Assembly (NCBI RefSeq): GCF_900182935.1
Contig: NZ_FXUE01000001.1
Coordinates: 1 to 64,000 of the forward strand
Direction of reading: 5' to 3'
DNA length: 64,000 nucleotides
From: Fibrobacter sp. UWB10
GTDB taxonomy: Bacteria > Fibrobacterota > Fibrobacteria > Fibrobacterales > Fibrobacteraceae
Part shown: in pieces, positions 34,053 through 41,731 of the stretch
Layout: each line of letters opens with the position of its first letter
How positions within the stretch are numbered: the stretch's first letter is position 1
Program-made: the position numbers and the translations under genes
Notes under the pieces: generated by a model
The model's input: the letters and a program-made list of their open reading frames with translations, nothing else
What the model was told of the DNA's origin: nothing
Databases searched by the model: none

Positions 34053-34736
34053 ATGCACACTCTCTATATTGTAGCCACCCCCATCGGGAACATGGAAGAC
34101 ATCACCTACCGTGCCGTACGGACATTAAAGGAAGTTCCGCTGGTGCTTGCCGAAGATACGCGCCACACACGCGTGTTATTCGACAATTACGGGATTAACA
34201 CGCCCATGGAAGCCTACCATGACTTCAATAAAGAGAAGGTGACGCCCAAATATGTGGAATTCTTAAAAAACGAAGGCGATATCGCTCTCGTGAGTGACGC
34301 AGGCACACCCGGCGTCGCAGACCCGGCATTCAATTTGGTGCGCGAATGCGTCCGCGAAGGCATCGATGTCCGCGCGATTCCTGGCCCCTGCGCCATGATT
34401 ACCGCACTTGTTTCTAGCGGCATGCCCACCGATCACTTTTGCTTCCAGTACTTTTCGCCCAAAAAGAGCGCCCAGCGCATTCACTTGCTCGAAAAATTGA
34501 AAGACGAAGAAGCAACCCAAATTTTCTACGCAAGCCCGCACAACATCGACAAGTTCGTCGAAGAAATCGGTCAAGTCTTTGGTGAAATCAAAATCGCATT
34601 GATGCGCGAGCTCACCAAGAAATTCGAAGAGCACTTGATTGGGACTCCAAGCGAGATTACAGCACATTTTAAAGCTCACCCGCCTAAAGGCGAATTCGTT
34701 CTGATATTCAATCCCCAAGACAAGAGCGGACTGTAA
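34053..34736 (+). CDS. rsmI: 16S rRNA C1402 ribose 2'-O-methyltransferase RsmI
   Basis: A 227-residue tetrapyrrole-methylase-fold enzyme that methylates the ribose of C1402 in 16S rRNA. Family marks: YIVATPIGNMEDITYRAVRTLKEV at the N-terminus, AEDTRHTRVLFDNYGI, LVSDAGTPGVADPAF and IPGPCAMITALVSSGMP. The protein is shorter than the E. coli enzyme because the C-terminal accessory part is missing. It probably shares an mRNA with the preceding lipoprotein. Confidence 0.94.
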   Translation: MHTLYIVATPIGNMEDITYRAVRTLKEVPLVLAEDTRHTRVLFDNYGINTPMEAYHDFNKEKVTPKYVEFLKNEGDIALVSDAGTPGVADPAFNLVRECVREGIDVRAIPGPCAMITALVSSGMPTDHFCFQYFSPKKSAQRIHLLEKLKDEEATQIFYASPHNIDKFVEEIGQVFGEIKIALMRELTKKFEEHLIGTPSEITAHFKAHPPKGEFVLIFNPQDKSGL

Positions 34737-34739
34737 AGA

Positions 34740-34797
34740 TGTGGAATGTGAGATGGGTGATTTGAAATTAATCATTACACATTCCACATTACACATC
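34740..34797. repeat. Long inverted repeat downstream of rsmI
   Basis: ATGTGGAATGTG near 34740 pairs with CACATTCCACAT near 34780, with GATT/AATC pairing further in. The left arm GGAATGTGAGATGGG also resembles GGAATGCGAGATGAG at 33418-33432. It may act as terminator or mRNA-end structure, but there is no T-run. Confidence 0.5.
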
Positions 34798-34844
34798 AGT
34801 TAATGACTTTGTGATTTTAAATTAGAGACTAGAAAAACAAGATT

Positions 34845-36785
34845 ATGTTGAATAGGATCAAGACACGACTTAAAGCGCTCCCGAAAGTTTATTGGATTTA
34901 TATAGCTATTCTCTTTGTTGCCGAGATCATAGCCTTTTCACTGCGTCCAGATACGCCAGGGCTTTACACTCATGTTTTGCAGATTCTACCCTTAGTCGTA
35001 ACGCTCCCGTTTCTGATTTTCAAGAACATCCGCAAAAACTTTAAGCGTACCCTTTTTGCCTTTGCAATCATTTCGTTTATATTCCTCGCACTCGATTACA
35101 ACTTGGGAGACCTGAACAGAATTGGCCATGCCGGCTTGATCCAGCTCATTCTTACCGCATGCCCCATCGGACTTTTCTGGATTATTCTTTTTGCCCGTTG
35201 GAACTTTAGGCATATTAAAACGAAAGAATCCCGAACGGCCCTAATCCTTTCGTGCATCGCATGGGGTTTGTACGCTTTAGCCTACCCGCCCATGCCCTTG
35301 GGCCCAGCAGCACTCTTGATTCTTGTTCCCTGGTTCATTGTCTTAAGCAGATTCAGCCGCGGACAAGCATTGTTCGCAACTTTCTGGTCGGGCATGCTCT
35401 ACAACAGCATCAACTACTACTGGATTTATAACGTGATGCATGTAGAAACCGCCCCTTCGGGACTGATTCTCTTTGGCCTGTTCCTGCTCATCGCCTTCTT
35501 TAGCGCATACAACACCTTGGCCGGATTCGTCTACACACTCGCCAAAAATGCCCCGACCAAAATCCGCCCGATTTTATTGGTTCTTTATCCCGTATTTTAT
35601 GCCGGTCTTGAAATGACCCGAACCTACGGTGACTTTGCATTCCCGTGGAGCCACTTGGGCTATGTTTTCGGCAACAGTTTGGAACTTTTGCAGATGCTTT
35701 CTTATATCGGAATTTTCGGATATACAATTCTTGTGATTGCATCGAACCAAGCCGTGGCACACGCTCTCTGCAAAGTTCAAGACATCAAAAAAGCCATCCC
35801 TGTTTTAGCGGTTCCCGTATCCATCTTTGTTTTGTTGCTCGTTCATGGAAGCATCGTTTTATCGAATTCCGAAGCAAAGCCATTCTATAATGCCGAAGCC
35901 GAAGGCAACCCTTCCATAGCCCTTATTCAGCCAAGCATTGAACAAGGCGCCAAGTGGAGCAAGGAACGTTTCGACAACATTGTCAACAAAACTCTCGGCA
36001 TGGTAAACGATAGCGTCAAGGAACATGCCGACATCATCGTCCTTGCCGAAACGGCAATTCCAGACCACATTCGCAGACAACCAGGCGTCATCGAACGCTT
36101 TCATGAAGTCGCCGACCATAAGAACGCACAGCTTTTGACTGGCGCACTCGACTACCGCCGCAATCCGCGCGGAAGCATTCGCAAATTCGATGTCTACAAT
36201 GCATCTTTCCTGTTCACTCCGGGCGACTTTCACTTCCCGAAACGCTACATCAAAAAGCACTTGGTGCCTTTTAGCGAACGAATTCCTTTCGATGAAATCT
36301 TCCCGATTCTGAACTACGTGGATCTCGGCGAAGGCGATTTTGTCGCCGGCAAAGAAACACCTGTCTACAAGCCGTTCCTTTGGACTCCTTACATTTGTTA
36401 CGACGCCATTTTTGGCGATCTAGTTCGTGAAGCCATTCGCGAAGGTTCCCGCTTAATGGTGAATATCACCAACGATGGCTGGTTCGGCCGTAGTACCGCC
36501 CCCTACCAGCACCTGAACTTGATCCGCTACCGCGCTATTGAAAACGGCATGCCGGTTGCCCGCCTTGCCAACAGTGGCGTTTCGGCATTCATTGACCAGT
36601 ATGGTCACTACGACGGCAACACCGAAATATTTACCGACCGCGTTGTACAAAGAAAGGTGCCGCTCAAAACTCGCGACACCCTTTACAGCCACATTGGCGA
36701 CATTGTTGAAAAGTTCTTGCTTTTGTTCTTTGCAGTCTATCTGCTCTCCGCTCTGTTGCTCTCCTTTAAAAGCCGCAAAGCGTAG
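34845..36785 (+). CDS. lnt: Apolipoprotein N-acyltransferase
   Basis: A 646-residue inner-membrane enzyme that adds the third acyl chain to lipoproteins. About eight N-terminal membrane segments (to residue about 340) precede a nitrilase domain with the catalytic Glu in VLAETAIPDH (about 401), a Lys in the YIKKHLVPFSE region (about 470) and the Cys in YICYDAIFGD (about 517), followed by NITNDGWFGRSTAPYQH. It is roughly 130 residues longer than the E. coli enzyme because of extra N-terminal membrane segments. The many lipoproteins in the window would be its substrates. Confidence 0.93.
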   Translation: MLNRIKTRLKALPKVYWIYIAILFVAEIIAFSLRPDTPGLYTHVLQILPLVVTLPFLIFKNIRKNFKRTLFAFAIISFIFLALDYNLGDLNRIGHAGLIQLILTACPIGLFWIILFARWNFRHIKTKESRTALILSCIAWGLYALAYPPMPLGPAALLILVPWFIVLSRFSRGQALFATFWSGMLYNSINYYWIYNVMHVETAPSGLILFGLFLLIAFFSAYNTLAGFVYTLAKNAPTKIRPILLVLYPVFYAGLEMTRTYGDFAFPWSHLGYVFGNSLELLQMLSYIGIFGYTILVIASNQAVAHALCKVQDIKKAIPVLAVPVSIFVLLLVHGSIVLSNSEAKPFYNAEAEGNPSIALIQPSIEQGAKWSKERFDNIVNKTLGMVNDSVKEHADIIVLAETAIPDHIRRQPGVIERFHEVADHKNAQLLTGALDYRRNPRGSIRKFDVYNASFLFTPGDFHFPKRYIKKHLVPFSERIPFDEIFPILNYVDLGEGDFVAGKETPVYKPFLWTPYICYDAIFGDLVREAIREGSRLMVNITNDGWFGRSTAPYQHLNLIRYRAIENGMPVARLANSGVSAFIDQYGHYDGNTEIFTDRVVQRKVPLKTRDTLYSHIGDIVEKFLLLFFAVYLLSALLLSFKSRKA

Positions 36786-37424
36786 CTAGAACAAAAGCAT
36801 CGGCGGCCAGTGTCCTGCCTTGGGGCGTTCCTTGAATTCTACCCCAGGCATAAACTCCTTGAGTTCCAACGTCATTGCTGGCGGCACGGCGCCATCCATT
36901 CTGCCATACAACACCTGGGTTTCAGCCGTTATAGGCACAGGCTCATCAATGCGATTTTTCGCAATATACGATAGCCCCTTATACATGGCTTCAGGATTAA
37001 TTGCCTTTGCGGCTTTCATCCAATCATCTTGCCATTCGCCAAATTCATTTTCGATTAATTCATAAAAAGCATTCAAGGTCGCATCTACGGCAGTCTTTGT
37101 CTGGTGCGCAATAAACGATAAATTTTCATTATTCCATTCACTATGTTCCGAACAATAATCTGCATAGGGAGCAAGTAAAATCCATTTCTGGTTCTTAGGG
37201 CGATTCTTTGCATTCTTCAAAAGCACAAACGCCCCGAAGCCCCATCCTACAACGGTAGATGCCTCGGCAAGACCATCCAATTCATAGAGATTATCAAGAA
37301 CAGAAACCATTTTTTCATAGGTAACAAACTGATGATCCGCGTCAGGCGCAACGCCCATAAGATCATCTTCCCAAATCCCCATATCCGAGGCAAAATCCGG
37401 AAGCCATATCCACTTTTCGTTCAT
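36786..37424 (-). CDS. Alpha/beta-hydrolase-fold protein with Gly in place of the catalytic Ser
   Basis: A 212-residue cytoplasmic protein that resembles BioH-like esterases: WIWLPDFASDMGIWED start, elbow VVGWGFGAFVLL, YGRMDGAVPP with the acid, and KAGHWPPMLLF with the His. The elbow has Gly62 where Ser is expected (GWSxG), although the acid and His positions look intact. An esterase lacking its nucleophile is unlikely to work by the usual mechanism; a binding role, an alternative nucleophile, or recent inactivation are possible. An AGGAA SD precedes the ATG. Convergent with lnt, stop codons adjacent. Confidence 0.75.
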   Translation of the reverse strand: MNEKWIWLPDFASDMGIWEDDLMGVAPDADHQFVTYEKMVSVLDNLYELDGLAEASTVVGWGFGAFVLLKNAKNRPKNQKWILLAPYADYCSEHSEWNNENLSFIAHQTKTAVDATLNAFYELIENEFGEWQDDWMKAAKAINPEAMYKGLSYIAKNRIDEPVPITAETQVLYGRMDGAVPPAMTLELKEFMPGVEFKERPKAGHWPPMLLF

Positions 37425-37642
37425 AACGTGTTCCTAGAATTCTGTTCGTAATACACTTCTAAATATACAGAGTTTTTTCTGAATAGAACACTTATCTCAA
37501 AAAAAAATTAATTTCTTTCGTTTTTCTTATTCCAAGAAAGAATATTCCATTTTAGAAGATACGAATAAATTTTACAGTAAAAATTCGTATGAAAAATAAT
37601 GTTCACGCTATCCTTTTTTAAAATAAACATTATATTTTCAAA

Positions 37643-38461
37643 GTGATGTTTCAATTAAGGCGACTATCTATCCGTATTACACTCCTTTGCCTGAGTCTTA
37701 CACTCGGAGCACTGGCTGAAACATCTTTTGAATCGCAAACATTTCCGCAAAGGCCTAGTGAAAGTCAGATTTACGACGACAACCACTTACTTAACGCATC
37801 TGAAACACAACTTTTTAACAACCTCGCCTACAAATTCCAGCAAGAAACAGGGATTGAACTCACCTGTGTGCTTGTAGACGACATCGGACACGCCAACCAA
37901 TTCGAAAAAGGGGACAAGTACGCCAAGTACACGGCCGAACAATGGAACCTCGGCAAAGAAAATGGTGAAGGCATCATGATCTTTGTCGCCCAAAAGCAAC
38001 GTTGGAAAAACATTGTCGTCACCCCAGGCCTAGAAAAAATCTACAGCGAAAAAAATCTCGCCAAGATTCAACAAAAGACACTCCTCCCCGCCTTCCGCGA
38101 AAACAATTACAGCGAAGGAATTCTTTCGCTTTCATACGCACTTGCTAAAATGGGAGCAAAAGCCAAAGGCAAATCTCTTGGTATCGACGAAACCCCATAC
38201 AAGCTCCGCGAAAATAGTGTTTCGTCACTCATGATTTTATTTATTCTCTTTGTTTCGTTCATGCTTTTAATGGCAAAATTCAGCGGCGGACGCGGAAATG
38301 GTATTTTCTGGTTCCTGTTCGGAGGCGCCATCAAGAACAAAAAGAAAGACGAACCCGAAATCGGATTCGGCGGCGGATTCGGAAGCAATCCGCGTGGTTT
38401 TGGCGGTGGGTTCGGAAGCGGTTTTGGCAACAGCGGATTCGGGAACAGGGATTCCTGGTGA
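37643..38461 (+). CDS. TPM-domain (YgcG/DUF477) membrane protein
   Basis: A 272-residue exported protein: signal peptide to about residue 28, TPM domain (about 33-180: SQIYDDNHLLNASETQLFNNLAY, GEGIMIFVAQ, VTPGLEKIYSE), a transmembrane helix (about 195-212), then a glycine-rich tail (GFGGGFGSNPRGFGGG). TPM proteins are implicated in photosystem repair in plants and in envelope functions in bacteria; the bacterial role is unclear. GTG (37643) and ATG (37646) are adjacent; TATATT lies 6 nt before the GTG and no SD exists. Confidence 0.82.
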   Translation: MMFQLRRLSIRITLLCLSLTLGALAETSFESQTFPQRPSESQIYDDNHLLNASETQLFNNLAYKFQQETGIELTCVLVDDIGHANQFEKGDKYAKYTAEQWNLGKENGEGIMIFVAQKQRWKNIVVTPGLEKIYSEKNLAKIQQKTLLPAFRENNYSEGILSLSYALAKMGAKAKGKSLGIDETPYKLRENSVSSLMILFILFVSFMLLMAKFSGGRGNGIFWFLFGGAIKNKKKDEPEIGFGGGFGSNPRGFGGGFGSGFGNSGFGNRDSW

Positions 38462-38468
38462 GGTGATT

Positions 38469-39158
38469 ATGAAAAAGAACCTAAGCATCGTAGAACTTCA
38501 AAGGTCCAACTGGCCGGGCATGCTACAGCAAGCCCTGGGCGACAACCTGATTTCGGCGTTCCTGCACGGAGATTGCCTAGTCGAAGGATTCAACGCACTC
38601 GAAAGACCTTGGACCGTAAGCTTTATCTTGCGTGACAATTCTACTGCAAGCATCAAGCCTCTGCAAGATCTTTTACGCGAAGCCAAGAAAGAAAACATCG
38701 AATTCCGTTACTTCTTTACGCTTAAAGAAATCCAGACCTCCGAAGACGTATTCCCGCTCGAATTCTTGCATATCGCAAACAGGAATGTGGCACTCGCTGG
38801 CGCAAAACCGCTGCCCAATTACCAGCCGAATGCAGAATGCCTGCGCCTTGAATGCGAACGCGAACTGCGCGGGCTCTTGATTCACCTGCGCGAAGCCTAC
38901 ATTTACTTACAGCAAGACCGCAATCCGCTCGGATTCTTCGCCCGAGCAAACGCGACATTACTGCCGATTATGTACGGGGTTTACTACCTGATTCACAAGA
39001 CTTACCCCGAAAACCACCAGCAAATCTTTAATGCCTACCCCGCACTCCGTGCACCAATCAGTAGCAGGAACGAAAAGGCATTCATCGAAAGCATAAATAG
39101 CTATATTGCGACCGTCACAGAAATCGTAAACCAGGTCGACACCATGGATGCGGTTTAA
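38469..39158 (+). CDS. Unknown cytoplasmic protein, nucleotidyltransferase-like start
   Basis: A 229-residue protein with GAGGTG SD before the ATG at 38469, 7 nt after the TPM gene. The N-terminal ALGDNLISAFLHGDCLVEGFNALERPWTVSFILRD loosely resembles the start of KNTase-like nucleotidyltransferases, but the usual GS-x9-DxD motif is missing (HGDCL instead). The C-terminal half is helical (LRLECERELRGLLIHLREAYIYL). The function is unknown. It is likely in one operon with the genes on either side. Confidence 0.65.
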   Translation: MKKNLSIVELQRSNWPGMLQQALGDNLISAFLHGDCLVEGFNALERPWTVSFILRDNSTASIKPLQDLLREAKKENIEFRYFFTLKEIQTSEDVFPLEFLHIANRNVALAGAKPLPNYQPNAECLRLECERELRGLLIHLREAYIYLQQDRNPLGFFARANATLLPIMYGVYYLIHKTYPENHQQIFNAYPALRAPISSRNEKAFIESINSYIATVTEIVNQVDTMDAV

Positions 39159-39172
39159 CGCGGGAAAACTAA

Positions 39173-39442
39173 ATGATTTGCAACAGCATTTTAGGCACCA
39201 TTCACCATGGTACCTACAAGAAAGTTATCGACGTTCCGTTCGAACGCCACGAGCTCAAAGAGCATTCTATTCGCCGCATCGCCCGTGATGGCGTAGAAAT
39301 TGAAATCGACATCAACGAAGACATGCAAGAAGGCGATATTCTCGTCGAAACGGACCATTACGTGTACGCCGTCAAAATCTATGTGCCCAAGCCCCCAAAA
39401 GAAAACCTTGACCCTGTAAACAAGGTCAAGCATTATCTTTAG
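39173..39442 (+). CDS. Small protein resembling the UreE N-terminal domain
   Basis: An 89-residue protein. The pattern DVPFERHELKEHSIRRIARDG-EIEIDINEDMQEGDILVE resembles the N-terminal (peptide-binding) domain of the urease nickel chaperone UreE, with dGxev-l-L-GD order. The C-terminal metal-binding UreE domain and His tail are missing, and no urease genes are nearby. The match is weak and by eye only. A GGGAAAA leader precedes the ATG. It is the last gene of the 37643 operon. Confidence 0.55.
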   Translation: MICNSILGTIHHGTYKKVIDVPFERHELKEHSIRRIARDGVEIEIDINEDMQEGDILVETDHYVYAVKIYVPKPPKENLDPVNKVKHYL

Positions 39443-39443
39443 C

Positions 39444-39572
39444 ATCACATTTTTAATCCGCGATAGAGCCGAGCAGTCTTTGTGAGCAACAAACCCCAAG
39501 CGTTAAGCTGGGGCGGTTGCGAGAGCGAGGCGATATCACATTTTTAATCTGCGATAGAGCCGAGCGGTCTTT
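39444..39572. repeat. Dispersed repeat, copy B, flanked by a 38-bp direct repeat
   Basis: The 38-bp units 39444-39481 and 39535-39572 agree except at two bases and lie 91 bp apart. Each starts ATCACATTTTTAATC and ends GAGCCGAGCRGTCTTT. Between them, 39481-39531 matches copy A (585-635) with 6 mismatches. The second unit runs right up to the cotH stop codon. Confidence 0.7.
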
Positions 39573-41371
39573 TAACGTCCGAGCATTTTCCCGTTGAGAG
39601 TTGCAATCCAATGCTTGTTCATCGCCTTGGCCGGAATTCTCATTGTCGTAAGCCCCTTATTGATACGGGTCTTAAACAACACAGCGCCATTCAAGTCTAT
39701 GAGGGCAAAGGTTCCGCCCAGGCTTGTTTGAATTTCAAGAGATTCGCCGTTTACTGTAAAGAAGTTCGTCGGAGAAAGTCTGCTGAAATCATCCAAACCG
39801 ACATTCATCGGAGGGGGGTCTGTCTTGTTTTTTTCGTCGCTCTTCCAGTCCGGATCATGAATCACGGGTTCCGTTACAATCGGATTGGCCGGTTCCGAGA
39901 ATCCGAGTTGCTGGTCCATCCAGGCAATTCTTTCTTTCATTTTCTTACGAAGATGTTCAAATTCGCCATCCCAAGTAGTAGCATTATAGCCGCCCATAGC
40001 CATTCCAAAGCCGCCACTCTGGCTGTTGCAGTACTTCATCGGCTCCGGGTCAGTATCGTTTTGGCCACTAGCCTTGCCCAAGTTCGGCCAACGCTTGAAG
40101 TTTCTGTCGGCAGCGTTCTTCAAATAGATTTTCATGGAATCCAAGTATGCATCCATCGTCTTGGTGTGCCATACACCGCTACGGAGTTCCGCCCAGCGCT
40201 TCTTCAGTTCGCTCTGGTAATGGCTGTCTTTCCACATTCCCAAAAGCCAGTTCGGAGCTTTCAGAGAGCTTCCCATACCCCACATGCCACCGTTGCCTGA
40301 TTTCTGGCTATTTTCGATTTGCCAACCGGTGACGCCGGAACTTCCAAAGCCGTTTCCACCGCCGCCAAAGCCCCACATACCACCCTGGCCGCCTTGGCCA
40401 CCGCCATTTTCAGGCTGGCTTCCGTTACTCATGGCAAGGTTAAAGTCCCATGCCGGGCCAAGCGTCACCTTACCGCCCTTACTGTCCTTGGGCTTGTGCA
40501 AGAAGAAACTGCACCAGTAAGAGTCCGCATTGTTGGTAATTTCTTCGTGCAACACGTAATCGAGTGCCGAAGTCATGTCCACATAGTTTTCGTATCCGCT
40601 ACCGTTCTTGCCGTTCTTGAACAAGCCTTCAAGATCGTTCAGGTATTTTTTCAGGTATTCTTCCTGGGCCTTCTGGATATTTTCCTTTTTCGGGTAATGC
40701 AAAATGACGTTCAGGCCGTCCGAAGTATTAAAGCCTTCCTTTTCGATGGGACCGCTGCCTGCACCACCCGTATTGGTACCCGTCTTGTCGAATGCCCAAA
40801 TGTAACCGCCGGTAACGCTGTCGCCCGCGACATCGGTTTCTTTAAGCTTGCTCACGTTTACACGATACTTGCCACGCTTAATCTTTTCGAGAAGCACGTA
40901 CACACCGCGATAAACACCGTTGATGTACAAGTCAAAATGTCTGCTACGGGGGCTATAATGCCCGGCCTGCCTAAAGAGCCAATGGGCAAGCGCATTACGC
41001 ATCATACTCTTGTCTACATACGGACCGTGGAACACCCAGTCGTCTCCAGGAGGGAGCCCAAACAGGCTCACGTCCATGCCTTCGCCTTTTTCGTCGCGGA
41101 CTTCCACGCCGTAACCCGGTTTCGGGAACAAGGCAGAAGATTGACCTCTAACCTTGATGCCAATATCGTAAAGGGTACCCTTGGCACTGTCAGCCACATT
41201 GTTCGTCTTACCATCCAACACACGCATGGTTGCCGGAATCTTTTCGGTGACATTCTTGTCAAGGCATTTCTGCTTGGTGTCAACGAAAATAATAGGCAGA
41301 TCATAGGTCTGTGCAAAGGAGAAAGACGCCAAAAGCGCCGTGCCAGATATAATTTTAGCCCAATAGCCCAT
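39572..41371 (-). CDS. Secreted CotH-kinase-family protein
   Basis: A 599-residue exported protein. After a signal peptide (MGYWAKIISGTALLASFSFAQ) comes a CotH kinase domain: VRGQSSALFPKPGYGVEVRDEKG, WVFHGPYVDKSMMRNALAHWLF, INGVYRGVYVLLEKIKRGK, and the metal-site region GPAWDFNLAMSN. CotH proteins are atypical protein kinases or surface proteins also linked to cellulose-degrading systems. A Gly/Trp/Met-rich insert lies at about 325-365. The C-terminus (ALIDLNGAVLFKTRINKGLTTMR) looks like a T9SS-type beta-sandwich sorting domain. The start is the ATG at 41371 with a TTGGAGG SD. Confidence 0.85.
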   Translation of the reverse strand: MGYWAKIISGTALLASFSFAQTYDLPIIFVDTKQKCLDKNVTEKIPATMRVLDGKTNNVADSAKGTLYDIGIKVRGQSSALFPKPGYGVEVRDEKGEGMDVSLFGLPPGDDWVFHGPYVDKSMMRNALAHWLFRQAGHYSPRSRHFDLYINGVYRGVYVLLEKIKRGKYRVNVSKLKETDVAGDSVTGGYIWAFDKTGTNTGGAGSGPIEKEGFNTSDGLNVILHYPKKENIQKAQEEYLKKYLNDLEGLFKNGKNGSGYENYVDMTSALDYVLHEEITNNADSYWCSFFLHKPKDSKGGKVTLGPAWDFNLAMSNGSQPENGGGQGGQGGMWGFGGGGNGFGSSGVTGWQIENSQKSGNGGMWGMGSSLKAPNWLLGMWKDSHYQSELKKRWAELRSGVWHTKTMDAYLDSMKIYLKNAADRNFKRWPNLGKASGQNDTDPEPMKYCNSQSGGFGMAMGGYNATTWDGEFEHLRKKMKERIAWMDQQLGFSEPANPIVTEPVIHDPDWKSDEKNKTDPPPMNVGLDDFSRLSPTNFFTVNGESLEIQTSLGGTFALIDLNGAVLFKTRINKGLTTMRIPAKAMNKHWIATLNGKMLGR

Positions 41372-41731
41372 ATAGTGCCTCCAACTATCTATTGTAAAAA
41401 TAGATTCAAATGTGTAAGAATTTATGTTAATTTTAGTTAATGTGTTGTGCAATTCAACAACACTCCAACTGCAAAAAACGCGCTATTTTTAACAGAATCA
41501 AGGCTTTATTAAGCCATTTTAAAGCATTTTTCACACATTTCGCACACACAGTCAAAACCATATTTTCGTTTAAGAAGTGTGTAAAAATAAAAATATCCAC
41601 CATGGACAAATCTCAACGCAAGCATTTCATCGCCTAAATAATACCTTCTGCAACCAAAGTTCCCGATTATTCATCCAATAAGCATAAAATTTTTATATAA
41701 TAATGTAAACCTTAGGCTACAGGAGGTAAAC
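41372..41731. other. AT-rich gene-free stretch between cotH and the DUF3300 gene
   Basis: The 360-nt region holds a TATTTT hexamer for cotH (about 41394 on the minus strand), inverted repeats GTTGT/ACAAC (about 41444-41461) and CACACA/TGTGTG, and an 11-codon frame at about 41602-41637 without SD that is not counted as a gene. An AATGTAAACC segment with TATATAATAAT at about 41694-41706 may be the DUF3300 promoter. Confidence 0.45.

Noticed and set aside
585-39572. CRISPR array
   Set aside because: The repeats are too few, too far apart and unequal in length, and no cas genes are present.
41440-41637. A 65-codon frame between cotH and the DUF3300 gene
   Set aside because: Cys/His/Lys/Phe-rich composition with no SD or domain; it reads through AT-rich inverted repeats.
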